DNA of 19,212 nucleotides. Origin: an uncultured Collinsella sp. (lineage in GTDB: Bacteria; Actinomycetota; Coriobacteriia; Coriobacteriales; Coriobacteriaceae). Of the stretch, positions 9,498 through 17,554 are shown one piece after another. Below the pieces are notes generated by a model, which saw only the letters and a program-made list of their open reading frames with translations, was not told the origin of the DNA and did no database searches. The position numbers and the translations under genes are program-made. Location: NCBI GenBank assembly GCA_958438125.1, contig CAUBQN010000023.1, forward strand, positions 1-19,212. Direction: 5' to 3'. Position 1 is the first letter of the stretch. Each line of letters opens with the position of its first letter.

Positions 9498-11003
9498 TTA
9501 TGCCCGCGCGTCCGAAGCAGAACGGCAAGATGATGTGCCAGATGCAGCCGCAGCGTCGACCGGTCCGCCGTTCGGTAGAACGGCGGAACCAACATCGGCA
9601 AAGTTCCAGCCGGCAAGGCGGTCCTTGGCGGTGTCGATGTCCAGGTAGTTCTCCTCGCCGTCCATGAGTCGCGTAAAGGCGGTAAAGAGATAGTGGGCAT
9701 CGGTGGGGCCGGGCGAGGCCTCGGGGTGGTACTGGACCGAGAAGCACGGCGCGTCGAGCAGCTGGATGCCCTCGGCGGTGCCGTCGTTGAGGTTCACATG
9801 CGTCAGGCGAATGCGACCAAAGCGCTCGTTCATCACGACCGGCGCGATTCCGCGGCGCACCCAGGCGCGCAGATCTCCATCGGCCGCATGCTCGGTCTCG
9901 CCGCCCGAAAGCTCGGGGACAAGCTTGCCCAGACTGGGGAACAGCAGGCCAAAGCCGTGGTTTTGCGCGGTGATCTCCACGCGGCGGCTCACCAGGTTCA
10001 TGACCGGCTGGTTGCCACCGCGGTGACCGAACTTAAGCTTTTCCATCTGGGCGCCGCAGGCCAGGCTGATCATCTGGTGACCAAGACAAATACCAAAGAC
10101 CGGCACCTTGCCGATCAGCTGCTGCACCTGCTCGTAGGTCTCCACCACGGCGTCGGGGTCGCCGGGGCCATTGGACAAAAAGACACCGTCGGGATTCATG
10201 TCGAGCACCTCACTCGCGGGCGTATCCCACGGCACGACGGTAAGGTCGCAGCCGGCGCGGACCAGCCCCTCCAGAATACCGCGCTTCACACCGCAGTCGT
10301 AGGCGACCACCTTGTGACGGGCAGGAGCGGCAGCCGAAAGCGCAAAGTCATGCGTGGCAGGCAGGTCGGCGGCCACAAACTCATGAGGCTCAGGGCAGCT
10401 CACGGTCTTGACCAGGTTCTCGCCTACCAGCGTGGGCGCTGCGGCCAGACGCTCGGCAAGCTCGTCGACGTCGAAGACCTCGGTCGAGATAATGCCCATC
10501 TTGGAACCATTGTCGCGCAGATGGCGCACTAGAGCGCGGGTGTCGATACCCTCGATAGCGACGATGCCGTGAGCGCGCAGGTACTCCGGCACGCTGACGG
10601 CCGAGCGCCAGTTAGAAGGCGTGGCGCACATGTCATGGACGACCATGCCGCGCATAGCGGGCGCGCTCGCGGGACGAGCGGTATCGCCGGGGAAGGCCGA
10701 CTGGACGTCTGCCTCGTCAATGCCGTAGTTACCAATCTGCGGATAGGTCATGGTTACGATTTGGCCGGCATAGCTCGGGTCGGTCATGACCTCAAAGTAG
10801 CCCTCGAGCGACGTGTTAAAGCAGACCTCGCCGGTTGCGGTGCCCTCGGCACCACATGCACGGCCATAAAAAATGGTCCCATCCTCAAGATACAGGATGC
10901 AGGGACCGCAGGTGCCCTTGCTGGTTTTAGCCAGCATACGCTGGCACAGCTCGCTGGGCGCGACGGTGCGGGCGACAGCGCCCGCAATATGGTTGTTCGC
11001 CAT
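9498..11003 (-). CDS. carA: Carbamoyl phosphate synthetase small (glutaminase) subunit, enlarged
   Basis: 501 residues against about 360-390 for typical CarA. It hydrolyses glutamine and channels ammonia to CarB. The N-terminal CarA domain is clear (LYLEDGTIFYGRACG at 38-51, TDPSYAGQIVTMTYPQIGN). The class I amidotransferase domain carries LSNGPGDP (276-283), nucleophile Cys306 in FGICLGHQM, KFGHRGGNQPV, and His426/Glu428 in QYHPEASPGP. Extra material: about 30 N-terminal residues with three cysteines (20, 32, 35), about 38 residues (roughly 353-392) between AQNHGF and RLTHVNL, and a C-terminal tail of about 45 residues rich in Ala and Ser. Start ATG at 11003 has AAGGAG 4 nt upstream; the open frame runs 7 codons further without a ribosome site. 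It is first gene of carAB, with a promoter-like region at 11062-11090. Confidence 0.96.
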   Translation of the reverse strand: MANNHIAGAVARTVAPSELCQRMLAKTSKGTCGPCILYLEDGTIFYGRACGAEGTATGEVCFNTSLEGYFEVMTDPSYAGQIVTMTYPQIGNYGIDEADVQSAFPGDTARPASAPAMRGMVVHDMCATPSNWRSAVSVPEYLRAHGIVAIEGIDTRALVRHLRDNGSKMGIISTEVFDVDELAERLAAAPTLVGENLVKTVSCPEPHEFVAADLPATHDFALSAAAPARHKVVAYDCGVKRGILEGLVRAGCDLTVVPWDTPASEVLDMNPDGVFLSNGPGDPDAVVETYEQVQQLIGKVPVFGICLGHQMISLACGAQMEKLKFGHRGGNQPVMNLVSRRVEITAQNHGFGLLFPSLGKLVPELSGGETEHAADGDLRAWVRRGIAPVVMNERFGRIRLTHVNLNDGTAEGIQLLDAPCFSVQYHPEASPGPTDAHYLFTAFTRLMDGEENYLDIDTAKDRLAGWNFADVGSAVLPNGGPVDAAAASGTSSCRSASDARA

Positions 11004-11053
11004 AGTTCTCCTTCCCGGTCTCACGGAACCGGCTTAAAGGTGTGCAGTTAGGC

Positions 11054-11090
11054 CTTGCGGTATTCTAACCGCAAGCATCGTCTATGGCAT
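11054..11090 (-). promoter_or_regulatory. Putative carAB promoter with inverted repeat over the -10
   Basis: On the minus strand, ATGCCA (11090-11085) and TAGAAT (11067-11062) are spaced 17 bp, matching the -35/-10 consensus at 4 and 5 of 6 positions. The -10 hexamer is exactly the loop of a perfect 8-bp inverted repeat, 11054-11061 with 11068-11075 (CTTGCGGT/ACCGCAAG), a typical operator placement. Upstream, 11085-11155 is strikingly AT-rich for this genome. No certain ArgR or PyrR motif was recognised. Confidence 0.45.
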
Positions 11091-11160
11091 TAATTACATA
11101 GAATTGTTTACAAAATGATAATTATGACTTCCTATGCATAATGATTTTTCTGGGACGGGA

Positions 11161-11201
11161 TAAAAAATCATCCCGCGTGGGCTTGTGACTCACGCGGGAT
11201 G
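11161..11201 (-). terminator. Strong intrinsic terminator after the one-TM protein gene
   Basis: Stem 11169-11179 with 11191-11201 (11 bp perfect, extendable inward by a wobble and one G-C pair) is followed on the minus strand by ATTTTTTA. It lies 24 bases past the stop of the gene at 11225 and separates that unit from carAB. Confidence 0.9.
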
Positions 11202-11224
11202 GCATCGTTCTATATGGCTGCGGG

Positions 11225-12190
11225 CTACTTTTGCTTGTCCTGCTCCAGCAGCTCGGACGGCGTGCGATCAGGCTTTCCGCCGCGGAAAATCTCGCGGCCA
11301 TGCAGACGATGCTCCAGGTCACGTTCGGCCTTTTCCTCGTCAATCTTGGTCTGGCTCACCACCGGGTCCTCGATCAGCGATGAAACCGAGTTCACCTGTT
11401 TTTGAATGCGCTCGGCAATGGTGTCGTCCATGCTTACGATGCGCATCTTCCAGTCGATACTCGTGGCGTTGGACGAACTCTTGGTCCAGACGAACGTCAG
11501 GATGGCGCTTTGGTGCCCCCGGGCGGGAAACATGCCAAAGAAGGAATCATGCTGGATTCTGCTGTCCTCGTTGATATAGGCGTGAACGTTATACACCACG
11601 CGGTCGATCTTGTCGTTGAGCAAGGCGTTGGTTGCGAGCGCCGCCGCCTGAATCTGACCGTTGGACAGCAGCTCGAGTTCATTGGCAGAAGACGTATCCA
11701 GCACTGTCACCTCAACCGTGCCCGCGCGCTCATCGGCCTCGTCGACGGTAAAATCGAGCGGGAACTGCGTAAAGCCATTGCCCCATTCAAGTCCACCCTT
11801 GAGCGCGGTCGAGACGGTATCTACCGAAACGCTCTCGGAGAGGTTCGCGGTATTCAGGCGTCGCATCACGCCGTAGCCAATCTGCATACCCACAATCAGC
11901 ACCAAGATGCCGATAACCACGGCCATGGCAGTCTTCGTAATGGTGTGGCTCACCTGCGAACCCGAAGGGTCGTCCTCGGACAGCGGGTCGATATGTTTTG
12001 CCTGGCTCGCGCGGTCCTCGCTGCGCAGCTGCGCTAGCGCCGCTTTGTCACCGCGCTTGACGGCGGCCTCTTTCTCGCGCATGCGCTCGGTACGCTTTTT
12101 GGCAAGCGTAGGATCCAAGACGCCGGATGCATCGATTTCGGAGAATAACTCCGTCACTTCTTCCGGAGTCAAAGGGTTCTTGTCAGCCAT
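11225..12190 (-). CDS. Unknown single-pass membrane protein with long C-terminal domain
   Basis: 321 residues; no family recognised. The N-terminus (1-86) is highly charged and predicted cytosolic, with a helical basic stretch (about 30-60, KKRTERMREKEAAVKRGDK). One hydrophobic helix lies at about 87-109 (AMAVVIGILVLIVGMQIGYGV). The remaining roughly 210 residues should be extracytoplasmic: alternating hydrophobic strands (TVEVTVLD, RVVYNVHAYIN, AILTFVW, DWKMRIVSMDD), then a charged, helical C-terminal tail (about 284-321). There is no signal peptidase or lipobox site. The ATG at 12190 has AGGAAG about 4 nt upstream. It starts 19 nt after the ABC transporter stop and is followed by a strong terminator, so it is the last gene of that unit. 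A role as an accessory or substrate-related partner of the transporter is only inference from position. Confidence 0.85.
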   Translation of the reverse strand: MADKNPLTPEEVTELFSEIDASGVLDPTLAKKRTERMREKEAAVKRGDKAALAQLRSEDRASQAKHIDPLSEDDPSGSQVSHTITKTAMAVVIGILVLIVGMQIGYGVMRRLNTANLSESVSVDTVSTALKGGLEWGNGFTQFPLDFTVDEADERAGTVEVTVLDTSSANELELLSNGQIQAAALATNALLNDKIDRVVYNVHAYINEDSRIQHDSFFGMFPARGHQSAILTFVWTKSSSNATSIDWKMRIVSMDDTIAERIQKQVNSVSSLIEDPVVSQTKIDEEKAERDLEHRLHGREIFRGGKPDRTPSELLEQDKQK

Positions 12191-12209
12191 AAACTTCCTG
12201 TCATATCAA

Positions 12210-13979
12210 TCAGTCGAGCTCGTGCGCACGCGCACCTTCGAACTGCATTCGATAGTAACGGGCATAGGTGCCGCCACGGGCGAGAAGCTCCTCGTGCGTG
12301 CCACGCTCCACAACGCGACCATGCTCAACGGTCGCAATCTCATCGGCATGCTTAATGGTCGAAAGACGGTGGGCGATAATAATCGTGGTGCGGCCGCGTG
12401 CCAGCTCTTCGAGTGACTCCTGCACCGCCTCCTCGCTCTCGTTATCCAAAGCACTCGTCGCCTCGTCCAAAATCAGGATCTTGGGGTTCTTGAGAAACAC
12501 GCGCGCGATGGCAACGCGCTGCTTCTGTCCGCCCGAAAGACGGCTGCCGCGCTCGCCCACCACGGTGTCGTAGCCCTGCGGAAGCGACTCGATAAAGGCA
12601 TCGATGTTGGCGCGACGGGCGGCCTCGGCGATCTCTTCTGCCGTGGCGCCCGGCTTGCCGTAGGCGATGTTCTCGCCGATCGTTCCATCGAACAGGTACA
12701 CATCTTGCTGCACCAGGCCGATGGCACGGCGCAGGCTATGCTGCGTCACGTCGCGCACATCCTGGCCGTCGATACTAATGGAGCCACCGGCAACGTCGTA
12801 AAAGCGCGGCAACAGCGAACAAGTCGTCGATTTGCCGCCGCCCGAGGGGCCAACCAAAGCGATGGTCTGACCGGGCCTAATGGACAGATCCATATGGTCG
12901 ATAACGGGACGTGCCCCATCGTCCGCGCCAAGCTCAACATCCTCGTAGTTAAAGCACACGTTGCGGTACTCCACGGCACCAGCCGTCACCTGCAGATCCG
13001 CAGCGCCCGGCTTATCCTGAATATCGGGGACAGTCGAGAGCACCTCGTCCATGCGCTTAAAGCCGGCAATGGCCTTCTGATACGTCTCGGCCGAATTGAC
13101 GAGCGTCTCGAGAGGCGTGCAGAACAGTGAAATGTAAAGCGCGAAGGTTGCCATATCGACCGCCTGCAGCTGACCCTGGGCAACGAGCCAACCGCCCAGC
13201 AGCACCACGATCACATAGAGCACGCCCGAGAGCAGGCCATACGTTGCGGTGTAGACGCCCATGGCATGATACATGTTCTCCTTGGACGAAAGGTAGCGAT
13301 TGTTCGAGGCGCGAAACTTAGAGCGTTCGGTCTGCTCATTGGCAAAGCTCTTGACCACACGCATGCCCGCCAGCGAATCCTGCAGCTGCGCATTAATGCC
13401 GCTAATCTTTTTTCGATTATCGCTAAAGACCTCGCGCATGCGCATATTCTGCCAAAACATAATGACCGCGAACACCGCCGTTACCACAGCCATGGCGAGT
13501 GCGAGCACCGGCGCGATGGTAAACAGAATCACAAACGAGCCGATGATCTCGATACCGCAGATAATGATCCATTCGGGCACGTGGTGCGCCGCCTCGCAGA
13601 TATCGAACAGGTCGTTGACCACACGGCTCATCATGTCACCCGAGCTGTTGCGATCGAAGTATGCAAAGCTAAACCGTTCGTACTGATCGAACAGGTCCTC
13701 ACGCATCTTGGACTCCATGCGCGCGCCCATCACGTGGCCCCAATAGCTCACAAAGTAGCGGCAGGCGCAGCGGATGGCATACATCAGCACCAGTCCCACC
13801 GCGATCATGCCGAGCGCCTGCATAATGGCAGCCTGGCCCTGGGTAAACAACCCTCCGGTCAGATTGCGCAGGATAATGGGAAACGCCAGGTCAATGGCGG
13901 CAAGCGCCAGGGCACAAATAGTATCAGCAACAAAAAGCCCCATCTGGGGCTTGTAGTAAGAAAGAAACCTCTTCAGCAT
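12210..13979 (-). CDS. ABC exporter with fused TMD and NBD (MsbA/MDR-type half transporter)
   Basis: 589 residues. The N-terminal exporter membrane domain of about six helices (roughly 12-36, 53-75, 133-155, 158-177, 243-268, 275-295) is followed by a complete ATPase domain. Visible: Walker A GPSGGGKS (377-384), Q-loop LVQQD (422-426), signature LSGGQKQR (481-488), Walker B ILILDEATSALD (501-512, catalytic Glu506) and switch His537 in IIAHRLS. All catalytic residues are intact, so a homodimeric exporter is the simplest reading. The substrate (lipid, drug or peptide) cannot be read from the sequence and no C39 peptidase domain is present. The ATG at 13979 follows GAGG by about 6 nt. It lies 82 nt after the Nudix gene and 19 nt before the one-TM protein. 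Confidence 0.95.
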   Translation of the reverse strand: MLKRFLSYYKPQMGLFVADTICALALAAIDLAFPIILRNLTGGLFTQGQAAIMQALGMIAVGLVLMYAIRCACRYFVSYWGHVMGARMESKMREDLFDQYERFSFAYFDRNSSGDMMSRVVNDLFDICEAAHHVPEWIIICGIEIIGSFVILFTIAPVLALAMAVVTAVFAVIMFWQNMRMREVFSDNRKKISGINAQLQDSLAGMRVVKSFANEQTERSKFRASNNRYLSSKENMYHAMGVYTATYGLLSGVLYVIVVLLGGWLVAQGQLQAVDMATFALYISLFCTPLETLVNSAETYQKAIAGFKRMDEVLSTVPDIQDKPGAADLQVTAGAVEYRNVCFNYEDVELGADDGARPVIDHMDLSIRPGQTIALVGPSGGGKSTTCSLLPRFYDVAGGSISIDGQDVRDVTQHSLRRAIGLVQQDVYLFDGTIGENIAYGKPGATAEEIAEAARRANIDAFIESLPQGYDTVVGERGSRLSGGQKQRVAIARVFLKNPKILILDEATSALDNESEEAVQESLEELARGRTTIIIAHRLSTIKHADEIATVEHGRVVERGTHEELLARGGTYARYYRMQFEGARAHELD

Positions 13980-14009
13980 GTAATCCTCAAAGAAATATCA
14001 GCAACGTAA

Positions 14010-14050
14010 GGCCCTGGGACAAAGCAATCAGTAGTACTTATCCCAGGGCT
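14010..14050 (-). other. Intercistronic hairpin between the Nudix gene and the ABC exporter
   Basis: Bases 14011-14019 pair perfectly with 14041-14049 (GCCCTGGGA/TCCCAGGGC) around a 21-nt loop; 14010/14050 can add a wobble. On the minus strand it is followed by CTTACGTTGC, which is not a T-run, so it is a poor intrinsic terminator. It may be a weak terminator or a processing site setting the level of the exporter. Confidence 0.4.
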
Positions 14051-14061
14051 ATCCCCACTCG

Positions 14062-14757
14062 TTAAAGCTCCGTGCCCCCAAGGCGGTGCGCGATGCTATC
14101 GCAGGCCAAGGCGCCCACGACGGTCTTGGCGTCCTCGATCTTACCGTCGAGCACGGCGTCGATCAGCTCGTGCAGCGGTACCAGGTCGACGTTGACAAAC
14201 TCGTCATCGTCGGGATCGGGCGCATCAAACTCGAGCTTGGTAGCCAGGTAGATGTGAATAATCTCGTCGCAAAAACCGCAGGTCGTGACAATCGACGTCA
14301 AAAAGCGGATGCGGCCGGCCTTAAAGCCCGTCTCCTCATGCAGTTCGCGCTTGGCGCAATCGAGCGGGTCCTCGCCCGGGTCGAGCTTGCCGGCGGGAAT
14401 CTCGACCGTCACGCGGTCGATGGCGGTGCGGTACTGACGCACCAGTACGATCTTGCCGCTCTCGGTCAGTGCCACAACGGCCGCCGCACCCGGATGGCGA
14501 ACGATATCGCGGGCGCTGCGGCGACCGTTGGGCAGCTCAACCTCAAGACGGTGGACGTCGAGAATCTTGCCCTTCCAGGCGCACTCCTCCGAAAGAATCT
14601 TCTCGTGCAGCTCGGCATCGTGCGGGTCGTCGTCGCCCAGCACCAGTGCCGGCTCGTCAGCCACCTCGCCACCAGGCTCGCCCTCGGCGTGTCCATACAT
14701 GCGGCTGTCCTCTTCGACAATCTGCGCGTCCACGAGCTCTTCGTTCTTATCGTCCAT
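14062..14757 (-). CDS. Nudix hydrolase, ADP-ribose/ADP-sugar pyrophosphatase type
   Basis: 231 residues. The Nudix box is exact: G123-x5-E129-x7-R137-E-L-H-E-E-T-G-F (123-145), with the metal-binding glutamates present. Upstream strands VVALTESGKIVLVRQYR and VEIPAGKLDPGE are typical of NudF-like enzymes that split ADP-ribose to AMP and ribose 5-phosphate. That activity is a family inference. The first 45 or so residues are an acidic extension of unknown use. The ATG at 14757 is preferred because GGAGG (14772-14768) is 10 nt away; the ATG at 14766 is only 1 nt from it and unlikely to be used. The ribosome site sits between the purD stop and this start, so the gene is tightly linked to purD. 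Confidence 0.92.
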   Translation of the reverse strand: MDDKNEELVDAQIVEEDSRMYGHAEGEPGGEVADEPALVLGDDDPHDAELHEKILSEECAWKGKILDVHRLEVELPNGRRSARDIVRHPGAAAVVALTESGKIVLVRQYRTAIDRVTVEIPAGKLDPGEDPLDCAKRELHEETGFKAGRIRFLTSIVTTCGFCDEIIHIYLATKLEFDAPDPDDDEFVNVDLVPLHELIDAVLDGKIEDAKTVVGALACDSIAHRLGGTEL

Positions 14758-14778
14758 CCGTCTCATTCCTCCCGGATT

Positions 14779-16083
14779 TTAGGCATCCCAGGCGTCGCGG
14801 CCGCGCAGTGCGCGCAGGCCAATGTCGCGACGCAGGGTCTTACCCTCAAAATCGATCTTCTCGCAGGCCTCGTAGGCAAGGTTGCGAGCGTTCTCGAACG
14901 TATCGCCCAGCGCGGTCACGGCAAGCACGCGGCCGCCGTTGGTCACGAGCTGGCCATCTACCACGGCGGTACCGGCATGGTACACGGTCACGTTCTCCAT
15001 GGCCTCGGCGTCGGCGATGCCGGTGATGACTTTGCCCTTCTCGTAGCTGCCGGGGTAGCCCGCGCTCGTCAGAACAACGGCCACAGCCCACTCGTCACGC
15101 CAATCGAGCTCAATCTGATCAAGCTCGCAGTTGGCGCAGGCGAGCATAACCTCGACCAGATCGTTCTTGAGGCGCGGCAGCACGACCTGCGTCTCGGGAT
15201 CGCCAAAGCGAGCATTGAACTCCAGCACCTTGGGGCCGGCAGGGGTGAGCATAAAGCCACCGTACAGGCAACCGCGGTAGTCGATGCCCTCGGCAGCAAG
15301 CTCGGCCACGGTCTGCTCCATGACCGCCACCATGGTGGCGTGCTCCTCGTCGGTCACGATGGGCACCGGGCTGTAGACGCCCATGCCGCCGGTGTTGGGG
15401 CCAAGGTCGCCCTCGAGCGCACGCTTGTGGTCCTGCGAGGTGGCCATGGGGCGCACGGTCTTGCCGTCGGTAAAGGCCAGCAGCGAGCACTCGGGGCCAA
15501 CCAGCATCTCCTCAATGACCACGGTATTGCCGGCATCACCAAAGGCTCCGCCAAAGCACTCACGCACGGCTTCCTCGGCCTGCTCGAGCTCAGTCGCCAC
15601 GATAACGCCCTTGCCTGCGGCCAGGCCGTCAGCCTTGACAACCAGCGGGGCACCCTGCTCGCGCACATAGGCAAGAGCCGAAGCCTCGTCAGTAAACGAG
15701 CCATAGGCGGCCGTCGGAATGCCGGCACGCTCCATGAGCTGCTTGGAAAAAAGCTTGGAGCCCTCCATCTGAGCGCCCTCGGCACCCGGGCCAAAGCAGG
15801 GAATGCCCGCCGCGCGCACGGCATCGGCTACGCCCGCCACGAGCGGAGCCTCGGGGCCAATCACCACGAGTCCGCATCCGTGGCTCTGGGCAAACGCCGC
15901 CACGGCCGCAGGATCGCAATCGTCGAGAACCACGTTCTCGCCGCAGCTCGCGGTGCCGCCGTTACCCGGCGCGATGTAGAGCTTGCCGGCGCGCGGTGAT
16001 GCTGCGAGCTTAGCTGCCAAAGCATGCTCACGGCCGCCGCTGCCCAACAACAGGATGTCGATGGTTTGAGTGTCCGCCTTCAA
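14779..16083 (-). CDS. purD: Phosphoribosylamine-glycine ligase (GAR synthetase), TTG start
   Basis: 434 residues, normal for monofunctional PurD, which joins glycine to the phosphoribosylamine made by PurF using ATP. It has an ATP-grasp fold. Seen: N-terminal LLLGSGGREHALA (11-23), ATP-binding VVKADGLAAGKGV (148-160), substrate loop DHKRALEGDLGPNTGGMG (218-235), and metal site LEFNARFGDPETQ (287-299). The frame is open to 16251, but family length and the ribosome site favour TTG at 16083: GAGGAGG at 16095-16089 sits 5 nt upstream and the protein then begins just before the conserved strand. No ATG is available there. A structured leader with competing stems (16124-16179) separates it from purA. 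Expression may be limited by the TTG start. Confidence 0.96.
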   Translation of the reverse strand: MKADTQTIDILLLGSGGREHALAAKLAASPRAGKLYIAPGNGGTASCGENVVLDDCDPAAVAAFAQSHGCGLVVIGPEAPLVAGVADAVRAAGIPCFGPGAEGAQMEGSKLFSKQLMERAGIPTAAYGSFTDEASALAYVREQGAPLVVKADGLAAGKGVIVATELEQAEEAVRECFGGAFGDAGNTVVIEEMLVGPECSLLAFTDGKTVRPMATSQDHKRALEGDLGPNTGGMGVYSPVPIVTDEEHATMVAVMEQTVAELAAEGIDYRGCLYGGFMLTPAGPKVLEFNARFGDPETQVVLPRLKNDLVEVMLACANCELDQIELDWRDEWAVAVVLTSAGYPGSYEKGKVITGIADAEAMENVTVYHAGTAVVDGQLVTNGGRVLAVTALGDTFENARNLAYEACEKIDFEGKTLRRDIGLRALRGRDAWDA

Positions 16084-16088
16084 GGGTG

Positions 16089-16095
16089 CCTCCTC
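16089..16095 (-). promoter_or_regulatory. purD ribosome binding site that fixes a TTG start
   Basis: GAGGAGG on the minus strand lies exactly 5 nt (CACCC) before TTG at 16083. It is the strongest ribosome site near this frame and rules out the longer 490-codon reading from 16251. Confidence 0.85.
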
Positions 16096-16123
16096 TATGG
16101 ATAAATGGCCCGCTCCGCGCGAG

Positions 16124-16179
16124 CCCTTTGCAAGCAAATATACCCCTCGGCCGCCCGCTTGGGCTGCAAAGGGGTATAT
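16124..16179 (-). terminator. purA-purD intercistronic hairpin with competing alternative stem
   Basis: Stem A pairs 16138-16147 with 16170-16179 (ATATACCCCT/AGGGGTATAT, 10 bp) with an inner GCCC-GCTT-GGGC hairpin (16153-16164); on the minus strand it is followed by TTGCTTGC, a weak T-tract. Stem B pairs 16165-16173 with 16124-16132 (TGCAAAGGG/CCCTTTGCA, 9 bp). The stems share 16170-16173, so they exclude each other. This is a weak terminator or attenuator-like arrangement 22 bases after the purA stop. Confidence 0.45.
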
Positions 16180-16201
16180 CGCAATAACCAAATAGTCCCG
16201 A

Positions 16202-17488
16202 TTACTTCCAGAATCGGTTGATGATCTGCTCGCGACCAGCGCCAACGCCAATGAACGTCACGCGGGTGTGTGCCAGATCCTCGATAAACGCCACATAGTC
16301 CTGAGCCTCCTGCGGCAGCTCGTCAAAGCTGCGGCAACCGGTAATGTCGCACTTCCAGCCAGGGAGCTCCTCGTAGATGGGCTTGGCGTGCTCAAAGCGC
16401 ACCTGGTGCTCGGGCACGCTCGTGTAGCGCTCGCCATCGACGTCATAGGCCACGCACACCTTGATGGTGTCGAAAGCCGAAAGCACGTCGAGCTTGGTCA
16501 TGGCGATATCGGTGAGGCCGTTGACGCGCGAGGCATAGTTGGCGATGGGGCCGTCGAACCAGCCGCAGCGACGACGGCGACCGGTGGTCACGCCGTACTC
16601 GTAGCCCTCCTCGGTCAGCGTGTGACCGGCCTCGGACTCATAGGAAAGCTCGGTGGGCATGGGGCCCGAACCGACGCGGGTGATATAGGCCTTCATGACG
16701 CCCAGCACGCGGTCGACATTCTTCATACCGACGCCGGATCCGGTGATGGCGCCGCCGGCGGTGCAGTTGGAAGACGTCACGTACGGATAGGTGCCGTGAT
16801 CGATGTCGAGCAGCGTCGCCTGGGCGCCCTCGAACAGCAGGTCTTTGCCCTCGTCGATCATGTTGTTGAGCAGCAGGCTCGTCTCGGTGATGTAGGGGCG
16901 CAGGCGCTCGGCCATGGGCAGGTACTCTTCGCAAATCTGGTCCACGGTGTAGGTGGGCAGGCCATAGAGCAGCTCGAGCTCGGGGTTCACGCGGGCAAGA
17001 ACGGTCTCCAGCTTGTCACGAAACAGCTCCTCGTCCAGCATGTCCTGCATGCGCAGGCCAATACGGGCCATCTTGTCCTGATAGCACGGGCCGATACCGC
17101 GCTTGGTGGTACCGATACTCTTCTTGCCGAGCTTCTGTTCAAAGGCGCCATCCAGATCGATGTGGTACGGCATGATGACATGCGCGTTGCCGCTAATCTT
17201 GAGGTTCTTGGTGGTGATGCCGTCGGCCTCGAACATGTCGATCTCCTCAAGGACAACCTTGGGGTTGACGACGCAGCCGTTACCGATCACCGACACGTGG
17301 TCGGAATACATGATGCCGGAGGGCACCTGGTGCAGGCCGTACTTCTTGCCGTTGACGACGATGGTGTGGCCGGCGTTGTTGCCGCCCGAGTAGCGCACGA
17401 CGGCATCGAAGTCGCCGGCGACCAGGTCGCAGATCTTACCTTTGCCCTCATCGCCCCACTGGGCACCGACCAAAACGGTTGACGGCAT
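16202..17488 (-). CDS. purA: Adenylosuccinate synthetase
   Basis: 428 residues, normal length. It joins aspartate to IMP using GTP, the first AMP-specific step. Motifs: P-loop-like GDEGKGK (12-18) with catalytic Asp13, NNAGHT with His41, GTTKRGIGP (126-134), the IMP/arginine loop TTGRRRRCGW (301-310), and guanine-binding TKLD (331-334). The C-terminus is FIGVGAGREQIINRFWK. The ATG at 17488 has AAGGAG 6 nt upstream. It lies 93 nt after dnaB with its own promoter-like hexamers (17555-17583), so it can be transcribed apart from dnaB. All catalytic residues appear intact. Confidence 0.98.
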   Translation of the reverse strand: MPSTVLVGAQWGDEGKGKICDLVAGDFDAVVRYSGGNNAGHTIVVNGKKYGLHQVPSGIMYSDHVSVIGNGCVVNPKVVLEEIDMFEADGITTKNLKISGNAHVIMPYHIDLDGAFEQKLGKKSIGTTKRGIGPCYQDKMARIGLRMQDMLDEELFRDKLETVLARVNPELELLYGLPTYTVDQICEEYLPMAERLRPYITETSLLLNNMIDEGKDLLFEGAQATLLDIDHGTYPYVTSSNCTAGGAITGSGVGMKNVDRVLGVMKAYITRVGSGPMPTELSYESEAGHTLTEEGYEYGVTTGRRRRCGWFDGPIANYASRVNGLTDIAMTKLDVLSAFDTIKVCVAYDVDGERYTSVPEHQVRFEHAKPIYEELPGWKCDITGCRSFDELPQEAQDYVAFIEDLAHTRVTFIGVGAGREQIINRFWK

Positions 17489-17554
17489 GTTTACTCCTTA
17501 CATTCATGGACTGTCCGTGCGCCACGATGGCGCGCAGAAGCACAAAACATTCCC

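Noticed and set aside
9498..9650. Frameshift at the carA 3' end explaining its unusual tail
   Set aside because: The frame runs smoothly past the amidotransferase core to a stop, with no conserved sequence in another frame; an extension is simpler.
14086..15999. 637-codon plus-strand frame opposite the Nudix gene and purD
   Set aside because: It spans two unrelated real genes on the other strand and their gap; composition is typical of antisense shadows.
16084..16251. N-terminal extension of PurD to an ATG at 16251
   Set aside because: It would overlap the end of purA and cover the hairpin region; PurD begins at the conserved LLLGSGGREHA strand, and GAGGAGG precisely precedes the TTG.
16268..17482. 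404-codon plus-strand frame opposite purA
   Set aside because: Same reason: antisense of a conserved gene, with no recognisable protein features.
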